Shown: piece by piece, positions 43,833 to 52,393 of the stretch
Layout of the letters: every line of letters starts with the position of its first letter
How positions within the stretch are numbered: the stretch's first letter is position 1
Assembly (NCBI RefSeq): GCF_014653575.1
Contig: NZ_BNAQ01000001.1
Location: 1,240,001 to 1,304,000, forward strand
Length of the DNA stretch: 64,000 nt
Source: Sphingomonas glacialis
GTDB lineage: Bacteria; Pseudomonadota; Alphaproteobacteria; Sphingomonadales; Sphingomonadaceae
Direction of reading: 5' to 3'
Translations under genes and position numbers: made by a program
The notes under the pieces: generated by a model
Seen by the model: only the letters and a program-made list of their open reading frames with translations
What the model was told of the DNA's origin: nothing
Databases searched by the model: none

Positions 43833-45556
43833 CAGTTCATCTCCTGGACCGCCTGGACGCCCATGATGCCCAACCCGTTACGGATAATCTGCCCGATTGC
43901 ATCGGCCAAGAAAAGCCGCGCGCATGTCATCGCCGGATTATCGGGCAGGAGGAAGCGCCGGTCGGGCCGGTCGTTGCCGACGTTCCACAAAGCGTGGAGC
44001 GAAGCGGCCAAGTCGTACAGATAAAAGGCAATCCGGTGCGGTTCGCGCGCCGCGGCAGCGGTGTCGACGATCCGCGGGAACTGCGCGGCGAACTTCACCA
44101 GCGCGAGGTCCTCCGTGTCAAGTTGGGACAAGTCGACCGTATCACAGACGATTCCCGCCTCCGCCGCACGCCGATGGAGCGACGCGACGCGCGCATGCGC
44201 GTAGTTCACATAGAAGACCGGATTGTCCTTCGACGCCTCGACCACCTTGGCAAAGTCGAAATCCATCTGCGCATCCGCCTTGCGTGTCAGCATGGTGAAG
44301 CGGACGACGTCCTTGCCGACCTCGTTGACGACATCGGCGAGCGTGACGAAATTGCCCGCGCGCTTCGACATCTTGATCGGCTCGCCAGCGCGCATCAGGC
44401 GGACCATCTGCACCAGCTTGACGTCGAAGCGCGTCTTGCCGCCGGTCAGCGCCTGCACTGCGGCGACGATCCGCTTGACGGTGCCGGCATGGTCGGCGCC
44501 CCAGATGTCGATCAGCGCGTCGGCGGATTGTGCCTTCTGGAAATGGTACGCGAGATCGGCGCCGAAATAGGTCCACTGCCCGTTCGATTTCCGGATCGGG
44601 CGATCCTGGTCGTCGCCGAACTGGGTCGAGCGGAACAGCGGCAGCACGACGGGCTCCCAATCCTCGAGCTCCTGGCCCTTGGGGGCTTCGAGCACGCCGT
44701 CATAGATCAGATCGCGCGAGCGCAATTCGGCCTCGGCCTCCTCGGGCTTGCCCGCTGCCTGCAGCTCGGCTTCGGACGAGAACAGGTCGTGATGGATGCC
44801 GAGCAACGCCAAATCGGCCTTGATCAGCACGAGCATCGCCGCGACCGCCTTGGTGCGGAACAGCACGAGCCACTCGTCTTCAGGCTTGCCGACATAGGCG
44901 TCGCCGAATTCGGCGGCGAGCGCCTGGCCGACCGGCACGAGGTAATCGCCCGGATACAGCCCCTCGGGGATCTCGACGGTCTCGCCGAGCGCCTCGCGGT
45001 AGCGCAGGTGCACCGAGCGGGCGAGCACGTCGACCTGGCCGCCGGCGTCGTTGACGTAATATTCGCGGATCACCTTGTGGCCCGCGAATTCGAGCAGCGC
45101 AGCGAGCGCATCGCCGACGACCGCGCCACGGCAATGCCCCATGTGCATCGGTCCGGTCGGATTGGCCGAGACATATTCGATGTTGACCGTGGTGCCGGCA
45201 CCGCGGTTCGAGCGGCCGTAATCGTCGCCACCATCGCGGATCGCCGACAGTTCGGCGCGCCAGGTATCGTCGGTCAGGCTCATGTTGATGAAGCCCGGCC
45301 CGGCAATCGACACCTTCTCGACCTCGTCGAGGCCGGCCAGCTGCGCGACGATCTTCTCGGCGAGCGCACGCGGGTTAGTCTGCGCGGGCTTGGCGAGCAC
45401 CATCGCGGCATTGGTGGCAAGATCGCCATGCGTCGTGTCGCGCGGCGGCTCGACCGTGATGTTCGCGCGGTTGAGCCCGGCGGGCAAGTCGCCGCTGGCT
45501 TCAAGGGCATCGAGCACCGCATCGATATGCGCGGCGAAACGGGTGTAGAGGGTCAT
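43832..45556 (-). CDS. argS: Arginyl-tRNA synthetase
   Basis: 574 residues from ATG 45556. Class I features: N-terminal additional domain, HIGH motif as HMGH in SANPTGPMHMGHCRGAVVGD, and KMSKRAGNFVTL close to the KMSK signature. The C-terminal anticodon-binding domain ends LADAIGQIIRNGLGIMGV. First gene of the run argS, SPOR, nagZ, scpA, scpB, tatABC. Confidence 0.96.
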   Translation of the reverse strand: MTLYTRFAAHIDAVLDALEASGDLPAGLNRANITVEPPRDTTHGDLATNAAMVLAKPAQTNPRALAEKIVAQLAGLDEVEKVSIAGPGFINMSLTDDTWRAELSAIRDGGDDYGRSNRGAGTTVNIEYVSANPTGPMHMGHCRGAVVGDALAALLEFAGHKVIREYYVNDAGGQVDVLARSVHLRYREALGETVEIPEGLYPGDYLVPVGQALAAEFGDAYVGKPEDEWLVLFRTKAVAAMLVLIKADLALLGIHHDLFSSEAELQAAGKPEEAEAELRSRDLIYDGVLEAPKGQELEDWEPVVLPLFRSTQFGDDQDRPIRKSNGQWTYFGADLAYHFQKAQSADALIDIWGADHAGTVKRIVAAVQALTGGKTRFDVKLVQMVRLMRAGEPIKMSKRAGNFVTLADVVNEVGKDVVRFTMLTRKADAQMDFDFAKVVEASKDNPVFYVNYAHARVASLHRRAAEAGIVCDTVDLSQLDTEDLALVKFAAQFPRIVDTAAAAREPHRIAFYLYDLAASLHALWNVGNDRPDRRFLLPDNPAMTCARLFLADAIGQIIRNGLGIMGVQAVQEMN

Positions 45557-45643
45557 GGGGCACGTCCGGTGGTGTCTGCGAGCGCGGCGCATAGCGGATA
45601 CGGGGGGCGGCTTCAAACACTCCTACCCGCCACGGGGAGCGTG

Positions 45644-45670
45644 ACCCTTTTGCCCCTTCGGCAAAAGGGT
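45644..45670. repeat. 11-bp hairpin in the argS-CocE intergenic region
   Basis: ACCCTTTTGCC (45644-45654) pairs perfectly with GGCAAAAGGGT (45660-45670). A second GC-rich hairpin (CCCTCCCC/GGGGAGG type) follows at about 45689-45713. Both belong to the palindromic elements scattered through the window. Confidence 0.7.
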
Positions 45671-45776
45671 GGAGGAGCCGCAAGGTCCCCTCCCCATTCC
45701 GGGGAGGATTTGGGTGGTTGATCGCAGCATCACACTGCGCCTACCAACGGCATATCTCCCTTCCGAAAGGTCGCCC

Positions 45777-47693
45777 ATGAAACGCCACGCCCTTCTGCTC
45801 GCCGCCACCGCCGCGGTGATCGCGCTCGCGCCGGTCCACGCCCAGCAGAAGGCGCCGGCCGCAGCCGCGGTCGGCGGCGACATCCCCGCCAAGTTCAGCC
45901 CGCCCGAGGCGCAGAACGATTACGTCAAGCGCGAGGTGATGATCCCGATGCGCGACGGGACCAAGCTCTACACCGTGATCGTCTACGCCAAGGGCCTGAC
46001 CAACGCGCCGATCGTCCTCACGCGCACGCCGTACAACGCCAAGGGCCGCGCGCACCGCACCGACAGCGCGAGCGAACTCTCCACGCTGCCGCTCGCCGAC
46101 GAGATGTTCGTCAAGGGCGGCTATATCCGAGTCTATCAGGACATTCGCGGCAAATACGGCTCGGAAGGCGACTATGTCGTCACGCGTCCGGTCATCGGCC
46201 CGCTCAACCAGACCAAGGTCGATCACACGACCGATGCGTACGACACGATCGACTGGCTGGTGAACAAGGCGAACCTGCCGGAGTCGAACGGCCGCGTCGG
46301 GATGATCGGATCGTCGTACGAGGGCTTCACCGTGGTGATGGCGCTGCTCCATCCGCACCCCGCGCTGAAGGTCGCAGCACCGCAAAGCCCGATGATCGAC
46401 GGCTGGATGGGCGACGACTGGTTCCATTACGGCGCGTTCCGCTTGCCCAATATCGGCTGGCTCGGGTCGCAGACTGGCTACAAGGGCGAGGGCAAGGCGC
46501 CCCCGTCGGGTGGCTATGACGATTACGATAATTTCCGCACGATCTCGGCGGGCGATTGGGCGAAGAAGTCGGGTTACGACCAGCTGCCGTACTGGAAGCG
46601 GATGGTCGAGCATCCCGCCTATGATGGCTTCTGGTCGGGCCAGGCGCTCGACACCTTGCTCGCGGCGAGCCCGTCGAACGTTCCCACGCTGTGGGAACAG
46701 GGCCTGTGGGATCATGAGGACATGTGGGGCGGGATCCACAGCTATGAGGCACTCGTCAAGGCCGGGCATCAGTCGAACAATTATCTCGTGATGGGCCCGT
46801 GGCGCCACAGCCAAGTCAATCGCGAGGGCCGCACGCTCGGTCCGCTGACGTGGAACGGCGACACCGCGCAGCAATATCGCGAAGACATGGTGCTGCCGTT
46901 CTTCAACCAATATCTGAAGGACGGTCCGGCAGTCACGCTGCCCGCCGCCGCAATCTACAACACTGGTGCGAACCATTGGGACAGTTTCCCCAAATGGCCG
47001 CTGTCGTGCGACACCGGCTGCGACACGCCGCTGACCCCGCTCTATCTGCAGGCCGACAAGGGACTCGGCTTCGAGCGCGCGGCGAGCGGTGGCGACAGCT
47101 ATGTGTCCGACCCCGCCAACCCGGTCCCCTACCTCCCGCGCCCGATCAATTTCGACGATGGCCGCTGGGGCGACTGGCTCGTCTCGGACCAGCGCTCGGT
47201 CGACGGTCGCACCGACGTGATGAGCTATTCGACGCCTGCGCTGACCAAGACCGTCAAGGTTTCGGGCGTGCCGTGGGCCGACATCTTCGCCAAGACGACC
47301 GGCAGCGACGGCGACATCGTTGTCAAGCTGCTCGACGTCTATCCCGACGAAGTGGCGAGCAACCCCAAGATGGGCGGCTATCAGCTCGCGATCAGCCTCG
47401 ACATCTTCCGCGGGCGGTATCGCGAGAGCTTCGCTAAGCCCAGCGCGATCCCGGCGAACAAGACGCAGCAGTATCGGTTCCGTCTGCCGGCGGTGAACCA
47501 TGAGTTCCTGCCGGGGCACAAGATCATGGTGCAGGTGCAGTCGTCGCTGTTCCCGGTCTATGACCGCAACCCGCAGACTTTCGTGCCGAACATCTTCCTC
47601 GCGAAGCCTGCCGACTACAAGAAGGCGACGGTGACGATCGAGCATGGCGCGGCGGGCGCGAGCGCGGTGTTGCTGCCGGTGGTGACGAAGTAA
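45777..47693 (+). CDS. Secreted CocE/NonD family hydrolase
   Basis: 638 residues from ATG 45777, chosen for its signal peptide (MKRHALLLAATAAVIALAPVHAQ). The alpha/beta hydrolase domain has MIPMRDGTKLYTVIVYAK, YQDIRGKYGSEG and the nucleophile motif GMIGSSYEGF (Ser180); the C-terminal jelly-roll domain of X-Pro dipeptidyl-peptidase type begins near residue 440. Relatives hydrolyse acylated amines, glutaryl-7-ACA or peptides; the substrate here is unknown. It is an isolated plus-strand gene. Confidence 0.88.
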   Translation: MKRHALLLAATAAVIALAPVHAQQKAPAAAAVGGDIPAKFSPPEAQNDYVKREVMIPMRDGTKLYTVIVYAKGLTNAPIVLTRTPYNAKGRAHRTDSASELSTLPLADEMFVKGGYIRVYQDIRGKYGSEGDYVVTRPVIGPLNQTKVDHTTDAYDTIDWLVNKANLPESNGRVGMIGSSYEGFTVVMALLHPHPALKVAAPQSPMIDGWMGDDWFHYGAFRLPNIGWLGSQTGYKGEGKAPPSGGYDDYDNFRTISAGDWAKKSGYDQLPYWKRMVEHPAYDGFWSGQALDTLLAASPSNVPTLWEQGLWDHEDMWGGIHSYEALVKAGHQSNNYLVMGPWRHSQVNREGRTLGPLTWNGDTAQQYREDMVLPFFNQYLKDGPAVTLPAAAIYNTGANHWDSFPKWPLSCDTGCDTPLTPLYLQADKGLGFERAASGGDSYVSDPANPVPYLPRPINFDDGRWGDWLVSDQRSVDGRTDVMSYSTPALTKTVKVSGVPWADIFAKTTGSDGDIVVKLLDVYPDEVASNPKMGGYQLAISLDIFRGRYRESFAKPSAIPANKTQQYRFRLPAVNHEFLPGHKIMVQVQSSLFPVYDRNPQTFVPNIFLAKPADYKKATVTIEHGAAGASAVLLPVVTK

Positions 47694-47720
47694 GGAACGC
47701 ATTTGCGCTGCCCCCTCCCC

Positions 47721-47807
47721 CGTTCGGGCTGAGCCTGTCGAAGCCCTGACCTCCCCACGCGACCGCGTCGCGCGGGGCACGGGCCCTTCGACAAGCTCAG
47801 GGCGAAC
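47721..47807. repeat. Inverted repeat of the CTTCGACAAGCTCAG family
   Basis: The left arm CGTTCGGGCTGAGCCTGTCGAAG and the right arm CTTCGACAAGCTCAGGGCGAAC are near-complementary over 22 nt with about 43 nt between them. This is a typical sphingomonad intergenic repeat. It lies between convergent genes. Confidence 0.8.
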
Positions 47808-47848
47808 AGCGATAGGGAGCACCGGCGCTCCGGGGCGCGGAAGACGCC

Positions 47849-47897
47849 CGTCATGCCGGGCTTGAGCCGGCATCCATGGATCAAGTCCGGGGTGACG
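47849..47897. repeat. Short variant of the CGTCACCCCGG repeat, copy 3
   Basis: CGTCATGCCGGGCTTG at the left and CAAGTCCGGGGTGACG at the right, with ATCCATGGAT in the centre. The outer arms match the longer copies at 2622-2717 and 43042-43137. Confidence 0.7.
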
Positions 47898-47903
47898 GCT
47901 GCG

Positions 47904-49055
47904 TCACACCAGCCCGTCGACCGCCTTCGTCCCCTTGCTCAGCGGGAACAGCGCCGCCATCGCGCGCGCCGGCTCGACGCCGAAATGCCCCGCCACCGCG
48001 CCCGCGATGAACGCGTCGAGCTGCAGCGTCGGCTTCAGATCGCGCCCCTCGAACAAAGCCGCCGCTTGCAACCCCGGCCAGTCCGCCAGCACCCGCCCGC
48101 CGCGCACCGCGCCGCCGAGCAGCATCGCCGAGCTGCCCGTGCCATGATCGGTCCCGCCGGTGCCATTGACCGCGACCGTCCGCCCGAACTCGGTCGCGAC
48201 GAGCACCATCGTGTCGCTCCACAACGGCCCAAGCCCCGCCTGCAGCGCGCCGATCATCCCGTCGAGCCCCTTCAACTGCGCGCCGAGCCGCTGGCGCTGC
48301 TGCGTATGCGTGTCCCACCCGCCGGTCTCGATCATCGCGATCCGCGCGCCATTGGCGGGCGCGAGCAGCCGCGCGGCAAGCGCCCCCGTCGCCACCGCAT
48401 TGGCGCCGCCGCCCGCCGCGAGGTCGCTGGTGAGCTCGCGCGTGCTCATCGCCTCGCTCCACAGCCCGTGGAGCTGCGCGTCGCCCTGATAGAGCATCGC
48501 CACGCGCTGCATCAGATCGTCCGACGCCTGCGGCAGGTTGGAGGGGGCATAGGACGACACGTCATGCTTGCCGCGCAGCGCGAGCGGCACCGTCGCCGAC
48601 ACCGCGATCGCCTTCGCTTCGGTCGGCGGCAGCACGCCGAGCAGCCGGTTGAGCCAGCCATCCTTGACTTGATACGCGCTCACTCCGCCGCTCTCGAGCA
48701 CGTTCTGCCCGTCGAAATGCGAGCGGTCACGGTACGGCGAGGCGACGGCATGCGCGAACAGCGCCTGCTTGCGGCCATAGAGCCCCTGCAGCGCCGTCAT
48801 CGTCGGATGCAACGCGAACATCCCGTCGAGCTTGGGCGCGCTCGCGAAATCGGCGGCGAGATCGCCACGCGCGCCGACGAACGCCGGATCGCCGACCGGC
48901 GCGACGATGCCCATCCCGTCGGCTGCGCCGCGCTGGATGATGAAGATGAAGCGCTTGTCGGTCTCGGCCTTGGCGAACGCCATGCGCGGAGCAAGCGCGA
49001 GCGCGAGCGCCCCCGCACCGAGGAACGCGCGACGATCAAGAATAGGGGAATACAT
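47904..49055 (-). CDS. DUF1501 family protein, Tat-exported
   Basis: 383 residues. The N-terminus MYSPILDRRAFLGAGALALALAPRMAFA is a twin-arginine signal (DRRAFLG). The sulfatase/phosphatase-like DUF1501 core follows: FIIQRGAADGMGIVAP, SPYRDRSHFDGQNVLESG, ETGGWDTHTQQ and GTDHGTGSSAMLLGGAVRGG, with metal-ligand-like Asp/His residues. DUF1501 and DUF1800 genes occur as pairs; their joint function is unknown. It follows the DUF1800 gene by 3 nt. Confidence 0.9.
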   Translation of the reverse strand: MYSPILDRRAFLGAGALALALAPRMAFAKAETDKRFIFIIQRGAADGMGIVAPVGDPAFVGARGDLAADFASAPKLDGMFALHPTMTALQGLYGRKQALFAHAVASPYRDRSHFDGQNVLESGGVSAYQVKDGWLNRLLGVLPPTEAKAIAVSATVPLALRGKHDVSSYAPSNLPQASDDLMQRVAMLYQGDAQLHGLWSEAMSTRELTSDLAAGGGANAVATGALAARLLAPANGARIAMIETGGWDTHTQQRQRLGAQLKGLDGMIGALQAGLGPLWSDTMVLVATEFGRTVAVNGTGGTDHGTGSSAMLLGGAVRGGRVLADWPGLQAAALFEGRDLKPTLQLDAFIAGAVAGHFGVEPARAMAALFPLSKGTKAVDGLV

Positions 49056-49058
49056 GGC

Positions 49059-50609
49059 CTATCTCCGCATGAATTCAGGAGCGACGAGCAGCAGCGCGAG
49101 CGCTTGCGCCGGACTCTCGCAATTGGCGAGCGCCGTGCTCGTCGCCGGGGTTACCGCACCGGGCAGGATCTTGGGGCCAAGCGCGCGCGCGTCGACCGCT
49201 GCCGCGCGCGAGGCGAAGCGTTCGGCGGCCTCGACCCGCCGCAACACCGCATCGGGCCCGGCCCAGCTCCCGGCGATATCGTCATAGCCGATCGGCTGCC
49301 CCGGCTTCCACGTCGGCTGGCCGAGCTGGTTGAGCAGGCCGACCATCGCCTGTGGATCGGCGGTCTTCACGTTCAGCGCGCGCATCGAGGAGATCGTCCA
49401 CTCCCACGGCGTCTTGAACTTGAGCGGTTGCTCGACCCACGCCTCGGGCGAAGCGATCAGCGCGCGATAAACGCTCGGCAGATCGCCGCCCGATTTGACG
49501 AATGCCGCCTGCAGCCGCGCGACCATCGCCGGCGGCGGGGTGTCGCCCGCGAAATGCCGCGCGAGCTTGGTCGCGATGTGGCTCGCGGTGGCGGGCGAAA
49601 CCGCCACGTCGGCGAGCACCGCGCTCGCCTGCTCGACTCCGCCTGCGGGATAGGTCTTGCCCATCACCATGCGGTCGCCTGGTTCGTGCAACGGTGCGGC
49701 AAAGACGAAATCGCCCGGCAAGCCATCGGTCCCGGCGGCGCGAGCGCCCGGCCCCTGCCCGATACCGGCGACGGTCCAACCCGTCATCGCGCGCGCGAAT
49801 TCGGTGACGTCGGCCTGGCTATAGCCCGTCCGCACGCCGAGCGTATGCAGCTCGAGGATCTCGCGCGCGAGATTCTCGTTGAGGCCGACCTTGCGCCCAC
49901 CATTCCCGGCCGCGCGTGCGGCGATCCGTTGACCGAGCGGCGAATTCGGACCGACCGACACCGCCTGATCGAGATAGAGCAGCATCGCGGGATGCTGTTC
50001 CACCGCCATCAGCATGTCGTGGAAACTGCCGAGTACATGCGGCCGGATCGCCTCGAATTCGAGCGTTCCCGCCAGCCCGACCACCTGGAGCTTATCGGCC
50101 GAAACCGCAAAATGGTTCGCCCAGAAATGCACCAGTCGCTCGACGAACGGCGTGTCGGTGATCAGTGCCTGCGTCACCCGCGCGCCGACCGCGCCGGCAT
50201 AATCCCCGCGCCCGGTGCGCGCGGCGAACTGACGCGCCTGCTTCATCGCATCGTCGGGCATCGGCTTTGCGGCCGGCGGCGACGGCGCCATCCCCGGCGG
50301 CTGGACCGACTGCGCCCCCATCTGCAATCCCGCGGGTGCCGATCCCGGCATCGGCGCGACTGCGGCAGGAGGACCAGGCGGCACGCCCGGTTTGCCACCC
50401 TGCTGCGCGCGCAGCGCGCGCTGCTGGCGGAAATAGTCGGCGAGATCGGCCGATACCGCCGCGCTCGTCGGCGCCGAGGCGATCGCATCGGGACGGGGAT
50501 CATAATGCGCGAACTGCCCGTTCAGCCATGCAACCGGGTCGGCCGGAATCGGCTGATCGCCGCGTGCGCCCAAACCGAACCGATTGAGTGCGATACTTGC
50601 CTTCGTCAT
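49059..50609 (-). CDS. DUF1800 family protein
   Basis: 516 residues from ATG 50609 with AAGGA upstream; longer in-frame readings cross the promoter region. It begins MTKASIALNRFGLGARGDQP, has a Pro/Met-rich low-complexity segment (about 75-130), then conserved blocks RLVHFWANHFAVSA, NENLAREILELHTLGV, YSQADVTEFARAMTGW and HIATKLARHFAGD. No signal peptide is obvious. DUF1800 is always found with DUF1501, as here; the function is unknown. Confidence 0.9.
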   Translation of the reverse strand: MTKASIALNRFGLGARGDQPIPADPVAWLNGQFAHYDPRPDAIASAPTSAAVSADLADYFRQQRALRAQQGGKPGVPPGPPAAVAPMPGSAPAGLQMGAQSVQPPGMAPSPPAAKPMPDDAMKQARQFAARTGRGDYAGAVGARVTQALITDTPFVERLVHFWANHFAVSADKLQVVGLAGTLEFEAIRPHVLGSFHDMLMAVEQHPAMLLYLDQAVSVGPNSPLGQRIAARAAGNGGRKVGLNENLAREILELHTLGVRTGYSQADVTEFARAMTGWTVAGIGQGPGARAAGTDGLPGDFVFAAPLHEPGDRMVMGKTYPAGGVEQASAVLADVAVSPATASHIATKLARHFAGDTPPPAMVARLQAAFVKSGGDLPSVYRALIASPEAWVEQPLKFKTPWEWTISSMRALNVKTADPQAMVGLLNQLGQPTWKPGQPIGYDDIAGSWAGPDAVLRRVEAAERFASRAAAVDARALGPKILPGAVTPATSTALANCESPAQALALLLVAPEFMRR

Positions 50610-50820
50610 CACCGCGTCCTTCTTTACGCCGTGCGGAGGTATCACCGCAATCTGTCGCAGAATTATGCCCGCTACGGTCAGACGCTTTCGTTTCGTGCAA
50701 CTGGTCGCGCATTCTTTGCGCTTGGGCTCATGCTGCACCGCAATATGTTAGTCCCATCATCACAATCATCTTCTGTGGAGAGGATGCGCGATCGGCTTTC
50801 GAAATTCGGAAGGAACGATC

Positions 50821-51114
50821 ATGATCAAGACCATTTTCGCCGCTACGGCCCTGCTTGCTGCCACGGTTTCGCCTGCGCTTGCCACGGATTCCGCCAGCCA
50901 CACCTTCACGCGCGACGGCGAGACTTACACCTACAAGACGATCGACAAGGGCGACCACGTCCTGATCAGCGGCCGCCGCCAGTCGGGCAGCGCGTTCGAG
51001 CTCAACGTCCGCGGCGACCAGGTGACTGGCGTTTCGGGCGGGACCCCAGTCTCGTTCGTCGTCCCCAACGCGCAGGCCAAGCTGACCTCGTCGACCGAGC
51101 TGGCATTCCGCTAA
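50821..51114 (+). CDS. Small secreted beta-rich protein
   Basis: 97 residues with AAGGA before ATG. Signal peptide MIKTIFAATALLAATVSPALA, then a beta-strand pattern (HTFTRDGETYTYKTIDKGDHVLISGRR, FELNVRGDQVTGVSGGTPVSFVV). It has no cysteines and no known family that I recognise. It is divergent from the DUF1800 gene across 211 nt. Confidence 0.75.
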   Translation: MIKTIFAATALLAATVSPALATDSASHTFTRDGETYTYKTIDKGDHVLISGRRQSGSAFELNVRGDQVTGVSGGTPVSFVVPNAQAKLTSSTELAFR

Positions 51115-51192
51115 GCCGTTCGGGCCGGGCGTGTTGCTCCGACTGCCAATGGCAAGCGGAGCGACACGCTCAAGGCGTATCGAGTGCCGGGT

Positions 51193-52365
51193 TCAGAAAC
51201 CTTCGGGCAAATCGATTGGACCGACCACCTCGCGGTAACGCGACACTGCGTAATGATCGGTCATCCCGGCGATGAAATCGGCGATGTGGCGGCTGCGCCA
51301 CGGCTCTTCAGCCGGGATCCGCGCCGCCCAATCCGCCGGCATCAGCCGCGCATCTGCGCGATAGGCGGCAAACAACCCTATTATGATCCCTTCCGCCGCG
51401 CGCGCCGCCTCGAGCTGGCGCGGGTGGTGGTAGAGGTTCGCGTACATGAAGCGCTTGAGGATCCGCTCGTCCTCGCGCATTTCATCCGAGAAGCCGACCA
51501 GGCAGCGCCCCGCCGCGCGCACGTCGGCGCTATCATTAATCCCGACCAGCCGCGATCGAGTCTCGGCGATCAGATCGTTGACCATCGCACCGATCTGCGA
51601 GCGGATCAGCTCGCCGACGAGCCGCGCCGGTGCGACATCGGAAAAGCGCGCGCGCACGGAATCCCAGCCGCGTGCGATTAGCGGCACTTCGAGCAATTGG
51701 TCGAGCGTCAGCAAGCCAGCGCGCAGGCCATCATCGATATCGTGATTGTCATAGGCGATGTCGTCGGCAATCGCCGCGACTTGCGCCTCGAGGCTGGACC
51801 AATTGCCCAGATCGAGCGGAAACGCCGCGTCGCAATCCGCCAGCGCCCAGCGGGGGCGCTTGACCGGCCCGTTATGCTTGGCGAGCCCCTCGAGCGTTTC
51901 CCATGTCAGGTTGAGCCCGTTCCAGCGCGGATACGGGCTGTCGATCGTCATCAGCGCGCGCAGCGTGTTGCCGTTATGGTCGAACCCGCCCTGCTCGGCC
52001 AGCGCCGCCTGAAGCGCATCCTCGCCGGCGTGGCCGAACGGCGGATGGCCGATGTCGTGCGCGAGCGACAGTGCCTCGGTCAGATCCTCGTTGAGGCCGA
52101 GCGTGCGCGCAATCGTGCGCGCGATCTGCGCGACTTCGAGGCTGTGCGTCAGCCGGACGCGGAAATGGTCGCCGTCGGGCGCCATGAACACCTGCGTCTT
52201 GTGGCGCAGCCGCCGAAAGCTGATCGAATGGATGATCCGGTCGCGGTCACGCTGGAAGGCATCGCGCGGGCCGCGCGCGCCACCGGGGGCGCTCCCCTTT
52301 TGTTCTTCATGGAGGCGACCGCGGCTGCGCTCCGGGTGAGAGGCCCAGGGCGCAAGCAGCGTCAT
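51193..52365 (-). CDS. dgt: Deoxyguanosinetriphosphate triphosphohydrolase-like HD protein
   Basis: 390 residues. HD-domain residues are visible in [37 protein letters not shown] and [42 protein letters not shown] is the usual N-terminal motif. It hydrolyses dNTPs to nucleosides and triphosphate. In relatives dgt often precedes argS; here about 5.6 kb separates them. It follows the TPR/SPOR gene by 28 nt. Confidence 0.92.
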   Translation of the reverse strand: MTLLAPWASHPERSRGRLHEEQKGSAPGGARGPRDAFQRDRDRIIHSISFRRLRHKTQVFMAPDGDHFRVRLTHSLEVAQIARTIARTLGLNEDLTEALSLAHDIGHPPFGHAGEDALQAALAEQGGFDHNGNTLRALMTIDSPYPRWNGLNLTWETLEGLAKHNGPVKRPRWALADCDAAFPLDLGNWSSLEAQVAAIADDIAYDNHDIDDGLRAGLLTLDQLLEVPLIARGWDSVRARFSDVAPARLVGELIRSQIGAMVNDLIAETRSRLVGINDSADVRAAGRCLVGFSDEMREDERILKRFMYANLYHHPRQLEAARAAEGIIIGLFAAYRADARLMPADWAARIPAEEPWRSRHIADFIAGMTDHYAVSRYREVVGPIDLPEGF

Positions 52366-52393
52366 ACCGGTCGGTAGTCCATCAATCGAAGGG

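Noticed and set aside
47853..51275. Very long plus-strand ORF (1140 codons) antisense to DUF1501 and DUF1800
   Set aside because: Arg/His-rich composition typical of an antisense frame in high-GC DNA, no start signal, and two well-supported genes lie on the other strand.
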